Source: Zygaena filipendulae
Lineage: Eukaryota > Arthropoda > Insecta > Lepidoptera > Zygaenidae
Reading direction: 5' to 3'
DNA: 64,000 bases
Assembly: GCA_907165275.2 (NCBI GenBank)
Contig: OU015649.1
Coordinates: forward strand, 5,858,001 to 5,922,000
The position numbers and the translations under genes were made by a program. The notes beneath the pieces were generated by a model. It did not search any database. It worked only from the letters and a program-made list of their open reading frames with translations, and was not told the DNA's origin. Of the stretch, positions 62,857 through 64,000 are shown in pieces. The stretch's first letter is position 1. Each line of letters starts with the position of its first letter.

Positions 62857-63019
62857 TGTTTTATCAAACCAAAACTTTCTTCTGGTAATTTAAATCCACG
62901 CACTTACTTTTGATATAAGTTTTCTACTGTTGTTTTAGATTGTGTGCTCGCCGTTTACAATCTTTGTGGATTACTGAAGCTGCTGTGGTGTCGTCGCGCG
63001 TCGGAAACTAACTAACATA

Positions 63020-63174
63020 TCCTTACCAATGCGAAAGTGAGTTTTTTTGTTACACTTCTACGCCTCAACGGCTCAACCGATCAGGGGTACAGAGGAGGAC
63101 ACAGGATACTTTTTATCCTGAAATTCCCGCGGGAACTCCAAAATTACGCAGGTGAAACCGCAAGAAACAGCTAG
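63020..63174 (+). mobile_element. Helitron-like element, short but complete ends
   Basis: A then TCCTTACCAATGCGAAAGTG; 'cggctcaaccgatcaggggt'; hairpin 'gcaggtgaaaccgcaagaaa' and CTAG then T. 155 bp, an internally deleted copy. Confidence 0.65.
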
Positions 63175-64000
63175 TTAATAAATATATCCACTTACAAAAG
63201 AAAATGTTCCAAATAATAATCATTTATTTATTTATTTCATTTATTTATTTTCAATATAATTACACCACCATAACAGCCATTTAACACCATTTATTTATTT
63301 ATTTAACAGCCATTAAGATGTAACCTATTTTATTTTCCTACAAAAGCATTTTAAAGACTACGTGATTCGGTGTTATTCAATGTGTATTTCATTTCAGGTA
63401 GGCAGTTCGGAAAATTGGGTAATTACGAAAATCGGTAATTATTGCCAATCGCGGACGGACATACCTATAGCTACTATAATTTGTTTTGTTATCAATCACC
63501 AGAATTTACAGTAACTCAAATTACATAAGTTGATAGCAATAGGTACATAGGTATATTGCCGCGTTTGGTATAAAATATAAATTTTCAATTTTCCTTGATT
63601 TTCCGAATTACTCGAATGCACTATACCTATGTTTATACCTACATTATTACGCAAATTATAATGATGTGCAATCAGACGTAAAACTATAAACTTCTGGTTT
63701 CTGAACAATGGATGTTAAACCCATAAGATAAATATACAGCAAAACAAAAGTACATATATTACCTACCTATACTCTGTCTACTTCCCCACCACGGCATAAT
63801 GACCTAAATAGCGAGACGTTAATCGCGCGTGACATACCACAAAGTCGCGTGCGTAAATATCGAATTATATTTTTTCTGACGATAAGTATATAAAACAATT
63901 CATTTGATAAACAAACGGCTTGTTTACTTTCTTGATCCCGGAAGTACGCAACTCGCAAGTCTGCTCAATTAAACTGTTTTATAAAATTTAATAACATTAA
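63175..64000. other. Right edge without a recognised gene
   Basis: (ttta)n runs at about 63220-63305. Two minus-strand frames of 70 and 63 codons carry no known motif. Confidence 0.45.

Noticed and set aside
63496..63958. Two minus-strand frames of 70 and 63 codons near the right edge
   Set aside because: No recognisable motif, no splice or promoter support.

Overview
The window reads as nuclear DNA of a lepidopteran insect (moth or butterfly). It is AT-rich, has small exons split by long GT-AG introns, and is crowded with repeat types typical of that order: short elements that start TC, end in a GC hairpin plus CTAG, and sit between A and T (non-autonomous Helitron-like), LINE 3' tails, small inverted-repeat elements, fold-backs and one tRNA-derived SINE. 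The coding content points the same way. No bacterial, viral or CRISPR feature was seen.

Genes. Three genes are supported, all on the minus strand. (1) 2114-3531 holds the first four coding exons of a CRAL-TRIO (alpha-tocopherol-transfer-protein-like) lipid-binding protein; its 3' exons lie beyond the left edge. (2) 6723-13920 holds a complete seven-exon paralogue of 308 codons plus stop. All junctions keep frame, and the first four exons have the same intron phases as gene 1, so the two are tandem duplicates. (3) 17747-33336 holds six 3' coding exons (302 codons plus stop) of a cAMP-dependent-protein-kinase catalytic subunit of the Pka-C3/PRKX type. They run from the glycine-rich loop to the C-terminal FxxF. 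The N-terminal coding exon(s) were not found. A GC-rich block at about 36029-36115 ending in a good splice donor could be an upstream untranslated exon.

Repeats. About 33.3-64 kb has no recognised host gene and is mostly mobile-element debris. The clearest structure is a 1,810-bp segment present twice in opposite orientation (44373-46182, and 61348-62856 joined to 55460-55764). The right copy is split by an LTR retrotransposon (55765-61347) with two 624-bp LTRs starting TG and ending CA and a 4-bp GAAG target duplication; the left copy preserves the empty site. Inside the LTR element are pieces of two non-LTR retrotransposons, a SINE copy and a Helitron-like element that itself contains a LINE tail. 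A full-length Tc1-type element (48126-49675, DD34E, one frameshift) lies between the two arms.

Genes 1 and 2 probably act in intracellular binding or transfer of hydrophobic ligands and gene 3 in serine/threonine phosphorylation; nothing in the sequence links the two functions. No new multi-gene system was found. The main points of interest are the dated layers of transposition, several palindromic elements, and the missing 5' end of the kinase gene.
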